Shown one piece after another: positions 28,156-36,657 of a stretch of 64,000 nucleotides of DNA. The DNA comes from JACDAL01 sp963849115 (lineage in GTDB: Bacteria > Actinomycetota > CADDZG01 > WHSQ01), in NCBI GenBank assembly GCA_963849115.1, contig CAWKGK010000009.1:620001-684000 (forward strand), written 5' to 3'. The notes beneath the pieces were generated by a model that saw only the letters and a list, made by a program, of their open reading frames with translations, made no database searches and was not told the origin of the DNA. Each line of letters starts with the position of its first letter. The stretch's first letter is position 1. Made by a program: the position numbers and the translations under genes.

Positions 28156-28791
28156 GTGACGATCGTCTACGACGACGTCCTGCAGTGGGTACGCAACTTC
28201 GCCACCGAGATATCGGATAACAAGCAGTACCTCAGCAAGCTCGACGCGGCGATCGGTGATGGCGATCACGGCACCAACATGGACCGGGGAATGCAGGCTG
28301 CGCTTCCCAAGCTCGAGGCGGTGTCGGGAGAAGATGTGGGGGCGGCATTGAAGGTGGTCGGTATGGCGCTCATCTCGAAGGTCGGAGGTGCCGCGGGACC
28401 ATTGTACGGAACGCTCTTCTTACAGCTGGGTGCTGCTAGCGCGGGGAAGTCCGAGCTGAGCGCGCATGACTGGTCGTCTGCCTTGGAGTCGGCTGTGGAG
28501 GGCGTTCAAGCGCGCGGCAAGGCCGACCCCGGCGACAAGACCATGATCGACGCACTCGTCCCTGCTCGAGACGCTTTCAGAGATGCAGTTGAGGCAGGAG
28601 CCTCACTCGGCGACGCGCTCGAGCGTTCGTCGGACGCAGCCAAAGTCGGAATGGAGGCGACCATTCCACTGGTGGCACGAAAGGGCCGTGCCAGCTACCT
28701 TGGCGAGCGCAGCGCCGGTCATCAAGATCCGGGCGCAACCTCGTCACACATGTTGGTCAGAATTGCGGCCGAAACCTGGAAGGACTCCTAA
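28156..28791 (+). CDS. dhaL: Dihydroxyacetone kinase ADP-binding subunit DhaL
   Basis: This 211-residue subunit carries a tightly bound ADP that is phosphorylated by DhaM and then donates the phosphate to dihydroxyacetone on DhaK. The Mg-ADP ligands Asp30, Asp35 and Asp37 are all present in LDAAIGDGDHGTNM. GGAAGPLYGTLF and the later GDKTMIDAL are further family signatures. The start is the GTG at 28156, preceded by GGAGGAGG. The dhaM start follows 13 nt after the stop. Confidence 0.95.
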   Translation: MTIVYDDVLQWVRNFATEISDNKQYLSKLDAAIGDGDHGTNMDRGMQAALPKLEAVSGEDVGAALKVVGMALISKVGGAAGPLYGTLFLQLGAASAGKSELSAHDWSSALESAVEGVQARGKADPGDKTMIDALVPARDAFRDAVEAGASLGDALERSSDAAKVGMEATIPLVARKGRASYLGERSAGHQDPGATSSHMLVRIAAETWKDS

Positions 28792-28804
28792 CTCAAGGAT
28801 TGCA

Positions 28805-31288
28805 GTGGTCGGGATAGTGATCGTGTCGCACAGCTCTGCGATTGCAAAGGGCGTGGTAGAGCTGGCTCGGCAGATGGGCGGCGAGGGGGTTGCAATCGAG
28901 CCCGCCGGAGGGCTAGATGAACCCGGCAACCCCATCGGCACCGACGCGGTTCTTGTGCACGCTGCGATCGAGAAGGCGGACTCGGGCGATGGCGTGCTCG
29001 TGCTTATGGATCTCGGCAGCGCAGTGATGAGCGCGGAGGTTGCGCTCGACATGCTTGACGATGAGCAACGAGCCCGGGTTTATCTATGCGAGGCTCCGCT
29101 GGTCGAGGGAGCGGTCGCGGCAGCAGCAGTCGCTCGAGTAGGCGAGGACCTCGAGGGTGTTGCACGCGAGGCGCGAGGTGGGCTTCAGGGCAAGGCCGCG
29201 CACCTCGGTGTTGAACAGTCGCAAGATACTGGTAAGAGGGCGCCTGAGGAACCAGACACAGGCAGCATCAAGGAGCTGCGGCTGACGGTCACCAACCCGC
29301 TCGGACTCCACGCTCGGCCCGCGGCCCGCTTCGTTCGCACCGCGGGCGACTTCGACGCCAAGATCGACGTAACCAATCTCACCACGGGAAAGGGACCGGT
29401 CACTGCGCGCAGCCTGAACGCGATCGCCACCCTGGGCGTGAGGCGGAACCATGACATCAACGTCACGGCACGGGGGCCCCAGGCGAGCGACGCGCTCGCC
29501 GCCCTGCGGGTGCTCGCCGACGAGGGCTTCGGTGATCAAGCCGGGGCAGGCGCGCCCACGCCACCAAAGGTGAGCGCGGTGGAGGGAGCGACGTTTACGG
29601 GACTGCCGGTGTCGCCGGGAAGCGCGACCGGAGCCGTTCGTCGCCTGCGTCGTCCCGAAATCGAGATTCCCCCCGAGGTCTCGGTGGATGCCGCCGACGA
29701 ACTCGCCGCCCTGGAGGGAGCCGTCGCGCAGGTGCGGCGGGAGCTATCCGGAACGCGTGGGAGCATCGCCGATCGGGCCGACGAGCAGAGTGCAGCGATC
29801 TTCGACGTTCACCTCATGTTGCTCGACGACCCGATGCTTCTCGATCCGGTCCGGCAGGCGATCTCCGAAGATGGATCGAGCGCCGCGCGTGCGTGGTCAA
29901 GGGAGATCGACTCGGTCGTGGGCCGCTACCGCTCGCTGGACGACGAGTACCAGCGTGAACGGGCAGAAGACGTGGCGGAGGTCGGCCACCGGGTGCTGGC
30001 GTGCCTCATCGGGGTGCCGCCGGCTGCTTCCGAGCTCGGGGGCCCGGGGATCCTAGTAGCCGCCGAGCTGGCGCCGGCCGAGGCGGCCTCGATCGACCTC
30101 GAGTTGGTGCGCGGCATAGTCACCGCACGCGGCGGGCCCACCAGTCATGCCTCGATTCTTGCCCGCTCGCTCGGGATCCCGACCGTTGTGGGCGCCGGCG
30201 ACGAGGTACTTGGTCTGGCGGAGGGTGCGCAGCTGCTGATCGACGGTGCGTCGGGAGCCATCTACGTCGATCCAGACGCAGGGCTTGTATCTCGCTACGA
30301 AGCCCTCGAACGGCAGCGGGAGATCCAGCGGGTGACTGCGCAGCGAGCGGCCTTCGAGCCCGCCGCCACAAGGGACGGCCATCCCATCGAGGTGAGCGCT
30401 AACCTCGGCTCGGTTGCCGGTGTGGAAGATGCATTGGCCGCCGGTGCAGACGGTGTCGGCCTGTTGCGCACGGAGTTCCTTTTCCTGGATCGGGACACGG
30501 CGCCAACAGAGGAGGAGCAGCTCGCGTCCTACGCCGCGATAACTCGGGCGCTGGGTGACAGGCCCTTGATCCTGCGCACGATGGATGTCGGAGCCGACAA
30601 GCCACCCGCCTGGTTGGAGCTTGAGCCCGAGACGAACCCCTTCATGGGCTTGCGCGGAATTCGTGTCTCACTCGCGCAACCGGAGATGCTGCTGACACAG
30701 CTTCGCGCTGCCCTGCGGGCGGCCGCAGGCCATTCGCTAAAGCTGATGTTCCCAATGGTCAGTACGCTCGATGAGCTATTCCAGGCCCGCGAGCACTTTG
30801 TACAGGCGCGCACCGAAGTGAGGCGAGCCGGGCATTCAACGCCGGAGAATATCGAGGTGGGGATCATGGTCGAGATGCCCGCCTGTGCCATCTCCGCAGA
30901 TGCCTTTGCTCCGCACGTCGACTTCTTCTCGATCGGAACGAATGATCTGACCCAGTACACGCTGGCGGTGGATAGAGGCAACAACCGCGTCGCAGGCCTG
31001 GCCGATCATCTTCACCCGAGCGTATTGAGGCTCATCGATCATGTGGTTGAGGCGGCTCAACGGCACGACAAGTGGGTGGGAGTGTGTGGAGAGCTTGCAG
31101 GCGATCCTCGGGCTGCGCAGATCCTCGTGGGACTGGGTGTAACGGAACTATCGATGAGCCCTCCTGCGATTGCGTTGGTCAAGGATGCGATAAGGCGGAT
31201 GACTCATCAACGCGCCAAAGAGGTCGCCGCGTTGGCGTTAGAGATGGCCTCGGCAAGCGAGGTCAGGCGGTTGATCGAGACCGATTAG
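28805..31288 (+). CDS. dhaM: DhaM: PTS multiphosphoryl transfer protein with EIIA, HPr and complete enzyme I
   Basis: This 827-residue protein moves phosphate from PEP to DhaL. Residues 1-130 are the EIIA-Man-like domain (VSHSSAIAKG, His9 phosphorylated). An HPr domain covers about 155-240 (NPLGLHARPAARF, His169). The rest is a full enzyme I: active-site His448 in GGPTSHASILARS, then the PEP-binding barrel with FLFLDRDTAP, IMVEMPA, FFSIGTNDLTQYTLAVDRGN and VCGELAGD. E. coli DhaM stops after the N-terminal part of enzyme I, so this version should phosphorylate itself from PEP without a separate PtsI. The start is the GTG at 28805, after AAGG. It is convergent with the PfpI gene, 7 bp away. Confidence 0.93.
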   Translation: MVGIVIVSHSSAIAKGVVELARQMGGEGVAIEPAGGLDEPGNPIGTDAVLVHAAIEKADSGDGVLVLMDLGSAVMSAEVALDMLDDEQRARVYLCEAPLVEGAVAAAAVARVGEDLEGVAREARGGLQGKAAHLGVEQSQDTGKRAPEEPDTGSIKELRLTVTNPLGLHARPAARFVRTAGDFDAKIDVTNLTTGKGPVTARSLNAIATLGVRRNHDINVTARGPQASDALAALRVLADEGFGDQAGAGAPTPPKVSAVEGATFTGLPVSPGSATGAVRRLRRPEIEIPPEVSVDAADELAALEGAVAQVRRELSGTRGSIADRADEQSAAIFDVHLMLLDDPMLLDPVRQAISEDGSSAARAWSREIDSVVGRYRSLDDEYQRERAEDVAEVGHRVLACLIGVPPAASELGGPGILVAAELAPAEAASIDLELVRGIVTARGGPTSHASILARSLGIPTVVGAGDEVLGLAEGAQLLIDGASGAIYVDPDAGLVSRYEALERQREIQRVTAQRAAFEPAATRDGHPIEVSANLGSVAGVEDALAAGADGVGLLRTEFLFLDRDTAPTEEEQLASYAAITRALGDRPLILRTMDVGADKPPAWLELEPETNPFMGLRGIRVSLAQPEMLLTQLRAALRAAAGHSLKLMFPMVSTLDELFQAREHFVQARTEVRRAGHSTPENIEVGIMVEMPACAISADAFAPHVDFFSIGTNDLTQYTLAVDRGNNRVAGLADHLHPSVLRLIDHVVEAAQRHDKWVGVCGELAGDPRAAQILVGLGVTELSMSPPAIALVKDAIRRMTHQRAKEVAALALEMASASEVRRLIETD

Positions 31289-31295
31289 ACGCTGT

Positions 31296-31820
31296 TCAGG
31301 CGATTGCCGAAACGAGCTCTCGGCAGAAATCCGGAATGTCCTCGACCACGCGGCCCCAGACGATGTTCCCGTCGCGAAAGGCTGGTTCGTCTACCCATTC
31401 GGCACCCGCATTGATGAGATCGTCTTTGATTCCCATGCTGCCGGTGGCGCGGTGTCCCCTAACGATTCCGGCCGAGATGCCGACCAGTCCCGCATGGCAG
31501 ATCAGCCCCACGATCTTTTGTTGCTCGTAAGCATTGGCAACGATGCTGGTCACCTCAGGGTAGCGGCGCAGTTTGTCGGGTGCCCAGCCGCCGGGAACGA
31601 CGACGACGTCGAAGTCGTCGGCGGAGACGTCTGAAGCAGCCACTTCACTGGTGGCTGCGAGGCCGTTCTTTCCTCGATACTCCTTGTCGGCCGCAGTTCC
31701 GACGATTCGGACCTCAGCCCCGCTCTCGCGCAGCCGCATGTACGTGACCCAGAACTCGAGGTCCTCGAAACCCTCCTCGACAAAGAGAGCGACCCTGGTT
31801 GTACCCGACTTGTTCGCCAT
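31296..31820 (-). CDS. DJ-1/PfpI family protein
   Basis: This 174-residue class I glutamine-amidotransferase-like protein has a VALFVEEGFEDLEFWV N-terminus with the conserved Glu and the nucleophile elbow GLICHAGLVGIS, where Cys is followed by His. Members act as protein deglycases, chaperone-like stress proteins or intracellular peptidases, and the exact activity is unknown. The ATG at 31820 follows GGAGGA, which rules out the longer upstream frame. It is a single gene facing dhaM. Confidence 0.86.
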   Translation of the reverse strand: MANKSGTTRVALFVEEGFEDLEFWVTYMRLRESGAEVRIVGTAADKEYRGKNGLAATSEVAASDVSADDFDVVVVPGGWAPDKLRRYPEVTSIVANAYEQQKIVGLICHAGLVGISAGIVRGHRATGSMGIKDDLINAGAEWVDEPAFRDGNIVWGRVVEDIPDFCRELVSAIA

Positions 31821-32226
31821 GCTGTCCTCCATGCCTCGTCCGATGGCCCGAACACTAGCCGAGCGCCGATCTTCTTCCACCTCAGCAGCGCTACGCGCTC
31901 CTTTCGCGGAGAAGATCGCTCGGCTTAGGCAGCGGTAACGAAAGAGCGCGGGTTTCATCAGCTGATTAGCCGGAAGAGGGTGAGCCCATGGCGCAAAATG
32001 CGAAGACGATTGCCCCACCGCCGGCGACGCGGCGGATGCCTTGTTCATGTCGCGCCGCCGGAATTCTAGTGCAAGTTCTGCAACGCTATGGCAATTAAGG
32101 CGCCGACGGCGAATAGATCAAAGTCAGACATGTCCAGAAAGATCCCCAAGAAGAATCTGAGAAATCTTCTTACGAACGCCGGTTTCGACCGCTGAATTGT
32201 CGCACCCTTCTGTCACAGTGACATGC
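31821..32226. other. Intergenic region of about 400 bp with one hairpin
   Basis: No convincing gene is seen. The base composition is lower in GC than the neighbours. A 7-bp perfect inverted repeat (32148-32154 and 32165-32171) with a 10-base loop lies about 55 bp before the HNH gene. A 36-codon frame from 31988 has a weak ribosome site but nothing else to support it. Confidence 0.5.
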
Positions 32227-32670
32227 ATGGAGTTCACGGCGATGGACGAGGCGATCAGGCAGATCGAGAAGTCCAACATCGATCTCGAGCCCGAGGTGAT
32301 GGACGCCCCTGCGGTGCGCGAGCTTCTGTCTCGCTATGCCAAGGCCAAGAAGCTGGTGTCCTACGGCGAGACCATGCTGGCGGCCAAGCTCGGCGACGCT
32401 GCTGAAGTGGCGCGCACAACCGGAGTGTCTGTGGGCAAGGCGAAGGCCGCAGTCGACACGGGAAACTCCTTGAAGTCGGCCGACGAGGTCCGAGACGCGT
32501 TCAGATCGGGCGAGATCTCTGTGGACCAGGCCTCAGAGATCGCCACGGCCGAGAACGCCTCCCCCGGCTCCTCGACAGAGTTATTGAGGTGGCCCAGGAT
32601 GAGTCCTTCCAGGCGCTCAGAGAGAAGTCGAGAAAGGTCGTGCTGGAAGCCGAGCAGCATCGGGGCCTAG
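32227..32670 (+). CDS. HNH endonuclease of the DUF222/13E12 type, N-terminal fragment (frameshifted)
   Basis: This is the N-terminal part of a DUF222-type HNH endonuclease, the kind carried by 13E12 repeats of mycobacteria. The region AVRELLSRYAKAKKLVSYGE, GVSVGKAKAAVDTG and EISVDQASEIATAEN is typical of the DUF222 helical domain. The real homology stops near 32560. After a five-C run (32561-32565) the frame leaves the family and ends at 32670. Adding one C there continues smoothly into the next frame (R-L-L-D-R-V-I-E-V-A). The start is the ATG at 32227. Either this is a pseudogene or one base was lost in assembly. Confidence 0.7.
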   Translation: MEFTAMDEAIRQIEKSNIDLEPEVMDAPAVRELLSRYAKAKKLVSYGETMLAAKLGDAAEVARTTGVSVGKAKAAVDTGNSLKSADEVRDAFRSGEISVDQASEIATAENASPGSSTELLRWPRMSPSRRSERSRERSCWKPSSIGA

Positions 32671-33365
32671 CTGAGCGCCAGCACCACGCCCGCAGGGCCC
32701 GCAGCTACCGGGACGAGCTCGGCATGATCTCAATCAACCTGCTGCTGGAGCCTCATGTCGGGGTGCCCATCGTCAACCGGGCCGAGACCGAGGCGGGGCG
32801 CCGGTTCCGTGCAGCCAAGAGGGACGGCCGCCAAGAGCCCTTCGAGCGCCTCCTGGCAGACGCCTACGCCGGTCTGCTCTCTACAGGGACCACGGTCCCG
32901 GCTCGCAAGCCCGAGCTGGTGGTGCTGGTGTCACACGAGATCACCCAGCGGGGGTGGAACGACGTTGCAGAGGGCGAGATGTGCAAGATTCCCGGAGTCG
33001 GCCCCATCTCTCCCCAGACGGCCAGAGAGATCGCCTCCGACGCCTTTCTGAGCGGGCTGTTCTATGACGGCACCGACCTGCGTCACTTTCGCCGCTGGAC
33101 CCGAAACACTCCCGTAGACGTCCTGTTGGCGCTGCAGCTGGGCCAGCCGCCGGACTTCGACGGGGTCAAGTGCACCGATTGCGGCCGCCGCTTTCGCAAC
33201 GAGAAAGACCACAGCGCGCCTCATGTCGCCGGAGGCTTGGCGTCAACCACCAATCTCAAGTGGCGCTGCTACGGGTGTCATCAGAACAAGACCGCAGAGG
33301 ATCGAAGAACAGGAAAGCTGACACCTCCGGACCCCGATGCCGGGCGAGGTCCGCCGGGGCCGTGA
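32589..33365 (+). CDS. HNH endonuclease of the DUF222/13E12 type, C-terminal fragment (frameshifted)
   Basis: This continues the DUF222 gene in the next frame. Conserved pieces are LREKSRKVVLEAEQHR, GMISINLLLEP and AGRRFRAAKRDGRQ. The C-terminal HNH core has CTDCGRRFRNEKDHSAPHVA, then TTNLKWRCYGCHQNKT. The His/Asn/His set and the two CxxC-type pairs indicate a zinc-stabilised HNH nuclease. The open frame really begins further upstream, at the C5 run. Its stop overlaps the GTG of the kinase remnant as GTGA. Confidence 0.75.
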   Translation: MAQDESFQALREKSRKVVLEAEQHRGLAERQHHARRARSYRDELGMISINLLLEPHVGVPIVNRAETEAGRRFRAAKRDGRQEPFERLLADAYAGLLSTGTTVPARKPELVVLVSHEITQRGWNDVAEGEMCKIPGVGPISPQTAREIASDAFLSGLFYDGTDLRHFRRWTRNTPVDVLLALQLGQPPDFDGVKCTDCGRRFRNEKDHSAPHVAGGLASTTNLKWRCYGCHQNKTAEDRRTGKLTPPDPDAGRGPPGP

Positions 33366-33631
33366 GCTCTTGGACGGGGAAGCCCCTTGTCGGTGAGCGT
33401 GCGTTCGACCTGACGTCATATGTGCGAGATCGACGGGACGAACTGGCATCGGACCCGGACGCCGTGAAGATCGTTCGCAAGAGGCTGGACCTCCTCTGTA
33501 AGAGACTTGGCGTAGACCAAGAGCGGGTGCGCGGATGGGCACTGGCCCACGCACTTGCGTGGGGTTTCGACGCGGGCGGCAACTTCTACCCGGACCACGT
33601 CCTGGCCGCCCGCCTCATTGCCCGCTGCTAG
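33362..33631 (+). pseudogene. Truncated aminoglycoside/hydroxyurea kinase (APH(6)-type) C-terminal remnant
   Basis: The 89-codon frame encodes only the last part of the streptomycin-6-kinase/hydroxyurea-kinase family: KPLVGERAFDLTSYVRD, then LDLLCKRLGV and RGWALAHALAWGFDA. The catalytic HGD and DxxN loop that normally lies just upstream is absent. The HNH gene takes its place and even overlaps the GTG. I infer that the HNH element or a deletion removed the 5' two-thirds of an old resistance-type kinase gene. It is unlikely to be functional. Confidence 0.7.
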
Positions 33632-33671
33632 GTGCCGCGCGATCTGAAGACGAGATCGGATGCGGTGTGAC

Positions 33672-34151
33672 TCACAATTCCTTGACCACGGCTCGGTACT
33701 TGCGCACGTTCTTCTTCTCGGTTATGACACTCTCAATTTGAACCAACACCAGGCGATCGATGTTTACGAAAGTCTTTAGGAAGAAGCCTGCGTTACCGGA
33801 GTCGGCCTCGTCCAGCTTGCCGTAGTAGCTCTTGGTCGCTCGTAGATCATCGGCATTGTCAAAGACCAAGGCGAAGCCCCGGAGTTGGAGATCACTGCCC
33901 CCGATGGGGATGAGGAACGAGGTGGCGTCCTCGGTCCGCAGGGGCGCTTCACCGAAGTCCTCACTGGTCATCGGGCGCGGCTTCCTCGCTTCCAAACCGG
34001 CATCCGTGAACGCGGCCACAACTTTCTTGGAGGTGAGGGCGGTTTTCTCGTTGACGGGTTTGGAAACGGTCTCCGACCGTTCCGGGCCGACCGGCATGCA
34101 TGATGCAAGCATCCCAAAAGCCATTAGACCCAAGAAGCTCGATCTGATCAC
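33672..34151 (-). CDS. Predicted lipoprotein of unknown function
   Basis: This 159-residue protein starts at the GTG at 34151 with a short signal peptide VIRSSFLGLMAFGMLASC, ending in a lipobox (LASC). The mature part is soluble and shows IPIGGSDLQLRGFALVFDNADDL and KKNVRKY but no family I recognise. A longer frame from 34193 would bury the lipobox. It lies just after the MidA-type gene on the same strand (the two open frames overlap only if the longer start is used) and has relatively low GC. Confidence 0.6.
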   Translation of the reverse strand: MIRSSFLGLMAFGMLASCMPVGPERSETVSKPVNEKTALTSKKVVAAFTDAGLEARKPRPMTSEDFGEAPLRTEDATSFLIPIGGSDLQLRGFALVFDNADDLRATKSYYGKLDEADSGNAGFFLKTFVNIDRLVLVQIESVITEKKNVRKYRAVVKEL

Positions 34152-34183
34152 GATGATCTCATTGTGGCATTGGCCATCCGGGG

Positions 34184-35176
34184 TCACAGCCACAGAGGCG
34201 TTACCCCGCGATAGCCAGTCACGACCTGAAGACCGCCCAAGCCCCCTTCATCGAGCAACGCCCGCAGCGCATGGCGCCGCGACAGTGCCCGCACCGCCTC
34301 GGCCCCCTTCCCTTGTGCCACCGCTGTCCCATGAGAGTCCCGCAAACTCCTGTCGAGCTCAGCGGCCCCCAGTGCTTTGAGAACGGCTGCTTGCGGCACC
34401 GGGCCTGAAACCTCGAGCCCCTCATCTCGCAGAGCCGAGACGATCGGGTCCCAGTTGACGTGGGCCGTGATGTCGCGCTCGCCGGGAGCGGCCAGAAGAT
34501 CGGTGCTCGGCCCGGCCCCCGTATAGGAGACGAGCGACTGCCGCCCCGACCCCTCGTAGCCGTAGTCGATGAAGCACGCCACGCCCTCAGCCACCAAGCG
34601 CGCCATCTTTATTGCCATCCCGATCCCATCAAGACTCACCTCGCAGCGCTCACCCTCGTCAAGCCCGCCGCCAAAGATCTTGAGCTCGGGCTTGGACAGA
34701 GGACCTGATACTTCCTCCAAGCTTTCGTCGACATAGATCTCGCGCAGATCCCCCCCGACTAGCTCGATCACGTGTACCGGCAGGTTGTCGAGTACCTCGA
34801 CGGCGATGACGAAGTGAGCCGAACCGCCCGCAACCTCGTCGAGCGTCCGGCTCCAGGTCACACCACCGAAGCTCGAGAGACGCTCTCGCTGCCGCAGCTC
34901 GACCTCCCCGACCCGCTCCACCAAGCGGTAGGAAAGGGGAACCGTAGCCGCCTTCAGAACGGCAGCAGCGAAGCCCCCCTCGCCGCCCCCTACTTCGACG
35001 ACCTCTAAGCGCTCGGGGCGACCGCACGACTCCCACACCTGCTCGAGGCCGTGAGCCCACAGCTCCCCGAAGGAAGGGTCGAGCTCCGCCGAAGTCATGA
35101 AGTGGCCTGCTCTGCCGGTGCGCACTGCCCCCGATGAGTAGTAACCGTGTTCCGGGTGGTAGAGGGCGAGCTCCAT
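34184..35176 (-). CDS. SAM-dependent methyltransferase, MidA/NDUFAF7 family; probable frameshift at the N-terminus
   Basis: This is a MidA-type class I methyltransferase. The family N-terminus MELALYHPEHGYYSSG, the SAM-binding VVEVGGGEGGFAAA and the late IDYGYEG and SLVSYTGAG segments are seen. Members methylate an arginine in respiratory complex I partners. The ATG at 35176 lies inside the expected domain: homologues have about 20 more residues before it. That missing helix (LKRTLRRLIAELR) occurs in the adjoining frame from about 35270. It is joined by removing one base from a five-base run at 35194-35198. This suggests a sequencing indel or a recent frameshift. Confidence 0.75.
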   Translation of the reverse strand: MELALYHPEHGYYSSGAVRTGRAGHFMTSAELDPSFGELWAHGLEQVWESCGRPERLEVVEVGGGEGGFAAAVLKAATVPLSYRLVERVGEVELRQRERLSSFGGVTWSRTLDEVAGGSAHFVIAVEVLDNLPVHVIELVGGDLREIYVDESLEEVSGPLSKPELKIFGGGLDEGERCEVSLDGIGMAIKMARLVAEGVACFIDYGYEGSGRQSLVSYTGAGPSTDLLAAPGERDITAHVNWDPIVSALRDEGLEVSGPVPQAAVLKALGAAELDRSLRDSHGTAVAQGKGAEAVRALSRRHALRALLDEGGLGGLQVVTGYRGVTPLWL

Positions 35177-35295
35177 GAAATCCCGAAAGCTCAGGGGGCC
35201 GCAGCTCGGCGATCAGTCGTCTGAGGGTTCTCTTCAGACTGAGCCCCGTTCGGCGGGGGTAGGACTGCACCAAACGTCCCGGCCCACGTTGGCGG

Positions 35296-35616
35296 CTAAG
35301 CCCCCTTCCTGGGAGCAGCCCTCGGCACCTTGGCCTGGGCCTTCAGCGCCGCCGCCCGCATCTGCTCGTACCACGCCCGCTTGTCGGCGTAGGTGTGGAC
35401 TCTTGCGAGCGCCGCCTCGCTCACCCGCACGACATCGCCGTGCCTCGCCCGATCTCCATAGAGAGCGATCAGCCGGTCGTAGGGCCCGGTGGCGTCGAAG
35501 CCGGCCGCCACCGCTTCCTCGTAGAGCTCGCAGGCCCCCTCGGGGTCGCCGATCTGCTCCAGGTTCTGACCCCGCTGGAACTTCCTCACAATGTCCTGAG
35601 GCTCCATGTTGGCCAT
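35296..35616 (-). CDS. Small TPR-like helical protein
   Basis: This 106-residue protein is built of helix pairs, for example IVRKFQRGQNLEQIGDPEGA, CELYEEAVAAGFDATG and VVRVSEAALARVH, which resemble tetratricopeptide repeats, and it ends in a basic tail. No signal or membrane segment is seen. The start could be the ATG at 35616 or 35607. No strong ribosome site decides between them. It may mediate protein contacts; no partner is known. Confidence 0.55.
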   Translation of the reverse strand: MANMEPQDIVRKFQRGQNLEQIGDPEGACELYEEAVAAGFDATGPYDRLIALYGDRARHGDVVRVSEAALARVHTYADKRAWYEQMRAAALKAQAKVPRAAPRKGA

Positions 35617-35745
35617 GCAACCACACGCGCCGACCCACCGCTGCTGCCGACGGGCGGCCGGCCCGCGGACGGCCCGGGCCGCGGGGCCTATCCTCTAGAC
35701 AACGGAATCAAGATCGTGACCGACGACTAGTAAGGGAGTGGCGCC

Positions 35746-36657
35746 ATGACGCTCGGCTACTCGGGAGACCTCTACATACTCGCCTTCGACCACCGAGGCT
35801 CGTTCCAGAAGAAGATGTTCGGCATACAGGGAGATCCCACCGCCGAGCAGACCGAAACCATCACCGACGCCAAGAGGGTGATCTTCGAAGGCTTTCTCAC
35901 CGCCCTGGGCGAGGGCGCGCCGCGCGATGCCGGCGGGCTCCTGGTCGACGAGCAGTTCGGCGCCGACGTCGCCAAGGAAGCCCACAAAGAGGGCCTGCTG
36001 CTGGCGATGCCGGTCGAAAAGAGCGGACAGGACGAATTCGACTTCGACCACGGCGACGACTTCGGGGCTCATATCGAAGAGTTCGACCCCGCCTTCTCCA
36101 AGGTGCTCGTTCGCTACAACCCCGAGGGCGACCAGGAGATGAAGGACATGAACCGGCGTCAGTCGGAGCGCCTCAAGAGGCTCTCGGACTGGCTCCACGA
36201 CAACGACCGCAAGTTCCTGTTCGAGCTACTGGTGCCGGCGACGGACGAGCAGATGGAGCAGGCGGGCGGCGATTCGGACCGCTACGACCAGGAGCTCCGT
36301 CCCAAGCTCATGCTCGCCGCCATACGCGAGCTGCTGGCACAGGGAATCGAGCCCGACATCTGGAAGATCGAGGGCCTCGATAAGCGCGAGGACTGCGAGG
36401 CGATCTCGGAGCTGGTGCGTTCGGACGGTCGCTCTGGAGTGGTCTGTGTGGTGCTGGGCCGCGGAGCAAACGATGCCGCAGTGGACCACTGGCTCCGGCA
36501 GGGAGCAGGCGTTCCGGGCTACGTCGGTTTCGCAATCGGGCGCACGATCTGGTGGGATGCGCTCAAGGGCTATCTCGCCGGGGACCTGTCGCGTGAGGAT
36601 GCCGCCGGGCAGGTCTCCGCCAACTACCGGCGCTTCATCGCGACTTACCAGAGCTGA
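35746..36657 (+). CDS. DUF2090 (IolC C-terminal/IolJ-like) aldolase-like protein
   Basis: This 303-residue protein matches the DUF2090 domain. Its signatures are LYILAFDHRGSFQKKMFG at the N-terminus, LLVDEQFGADV, KFLFELLVPAT, EPDIWKIEGLD and GYVGFAIGRTIWWDALKG near the end. In inositol catabolism the domain is the C-terminal part of IolC and is associated with cleavage of 2-deoxy-5-keto-gluconate 6-phosphate. No other inositol gene is near, so its substrate here is uncertain. AAGGGAG lies before the ATG. The stop is overlapped by the CTG of the secreted peptidase. Confidence 0.8.
   Translation: MTLGYSGDLYILAFDHRGSFQKKMFGIQGDPTAEQTETITDAKRVIFEGFLTALGEGAPRDAGGLLVDEQFGADVAKEAHKEGLLLAMPVEKSGQDEFDFDHGDDFGAHIEEFDPAFSKVLVRYNPEGDQEMKDMNRRQSERLKRLSDWLHDNDRKFLFELLVPATDEQMEQAGGDSDRYDQELRPKLMLAAIRELLAQGIEPDIWKIEGLDKREDCEAISELVRSDGRSGVVCVVLGRGANDAAVDHWLRQGAGVPGYVGFAIGRTIWWDALKGYLAGDLSREDAAGQVSANYRRFIATYQS

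Noticed and set aside
31988..32098. A 36-codon frame in the gap before the HNH gene
   Set aside because: It has only a weak ribosome site, its composition is unlike protein, and it has no recognisable motif.
32551..32600. Programmed ribosomal frameshift in the HNH gene
   Set aside because: The C5 run could in principle slip, but there is no stimulatory structure or typical heptamer, and similar single-base breaks occur in two other genes nearby.
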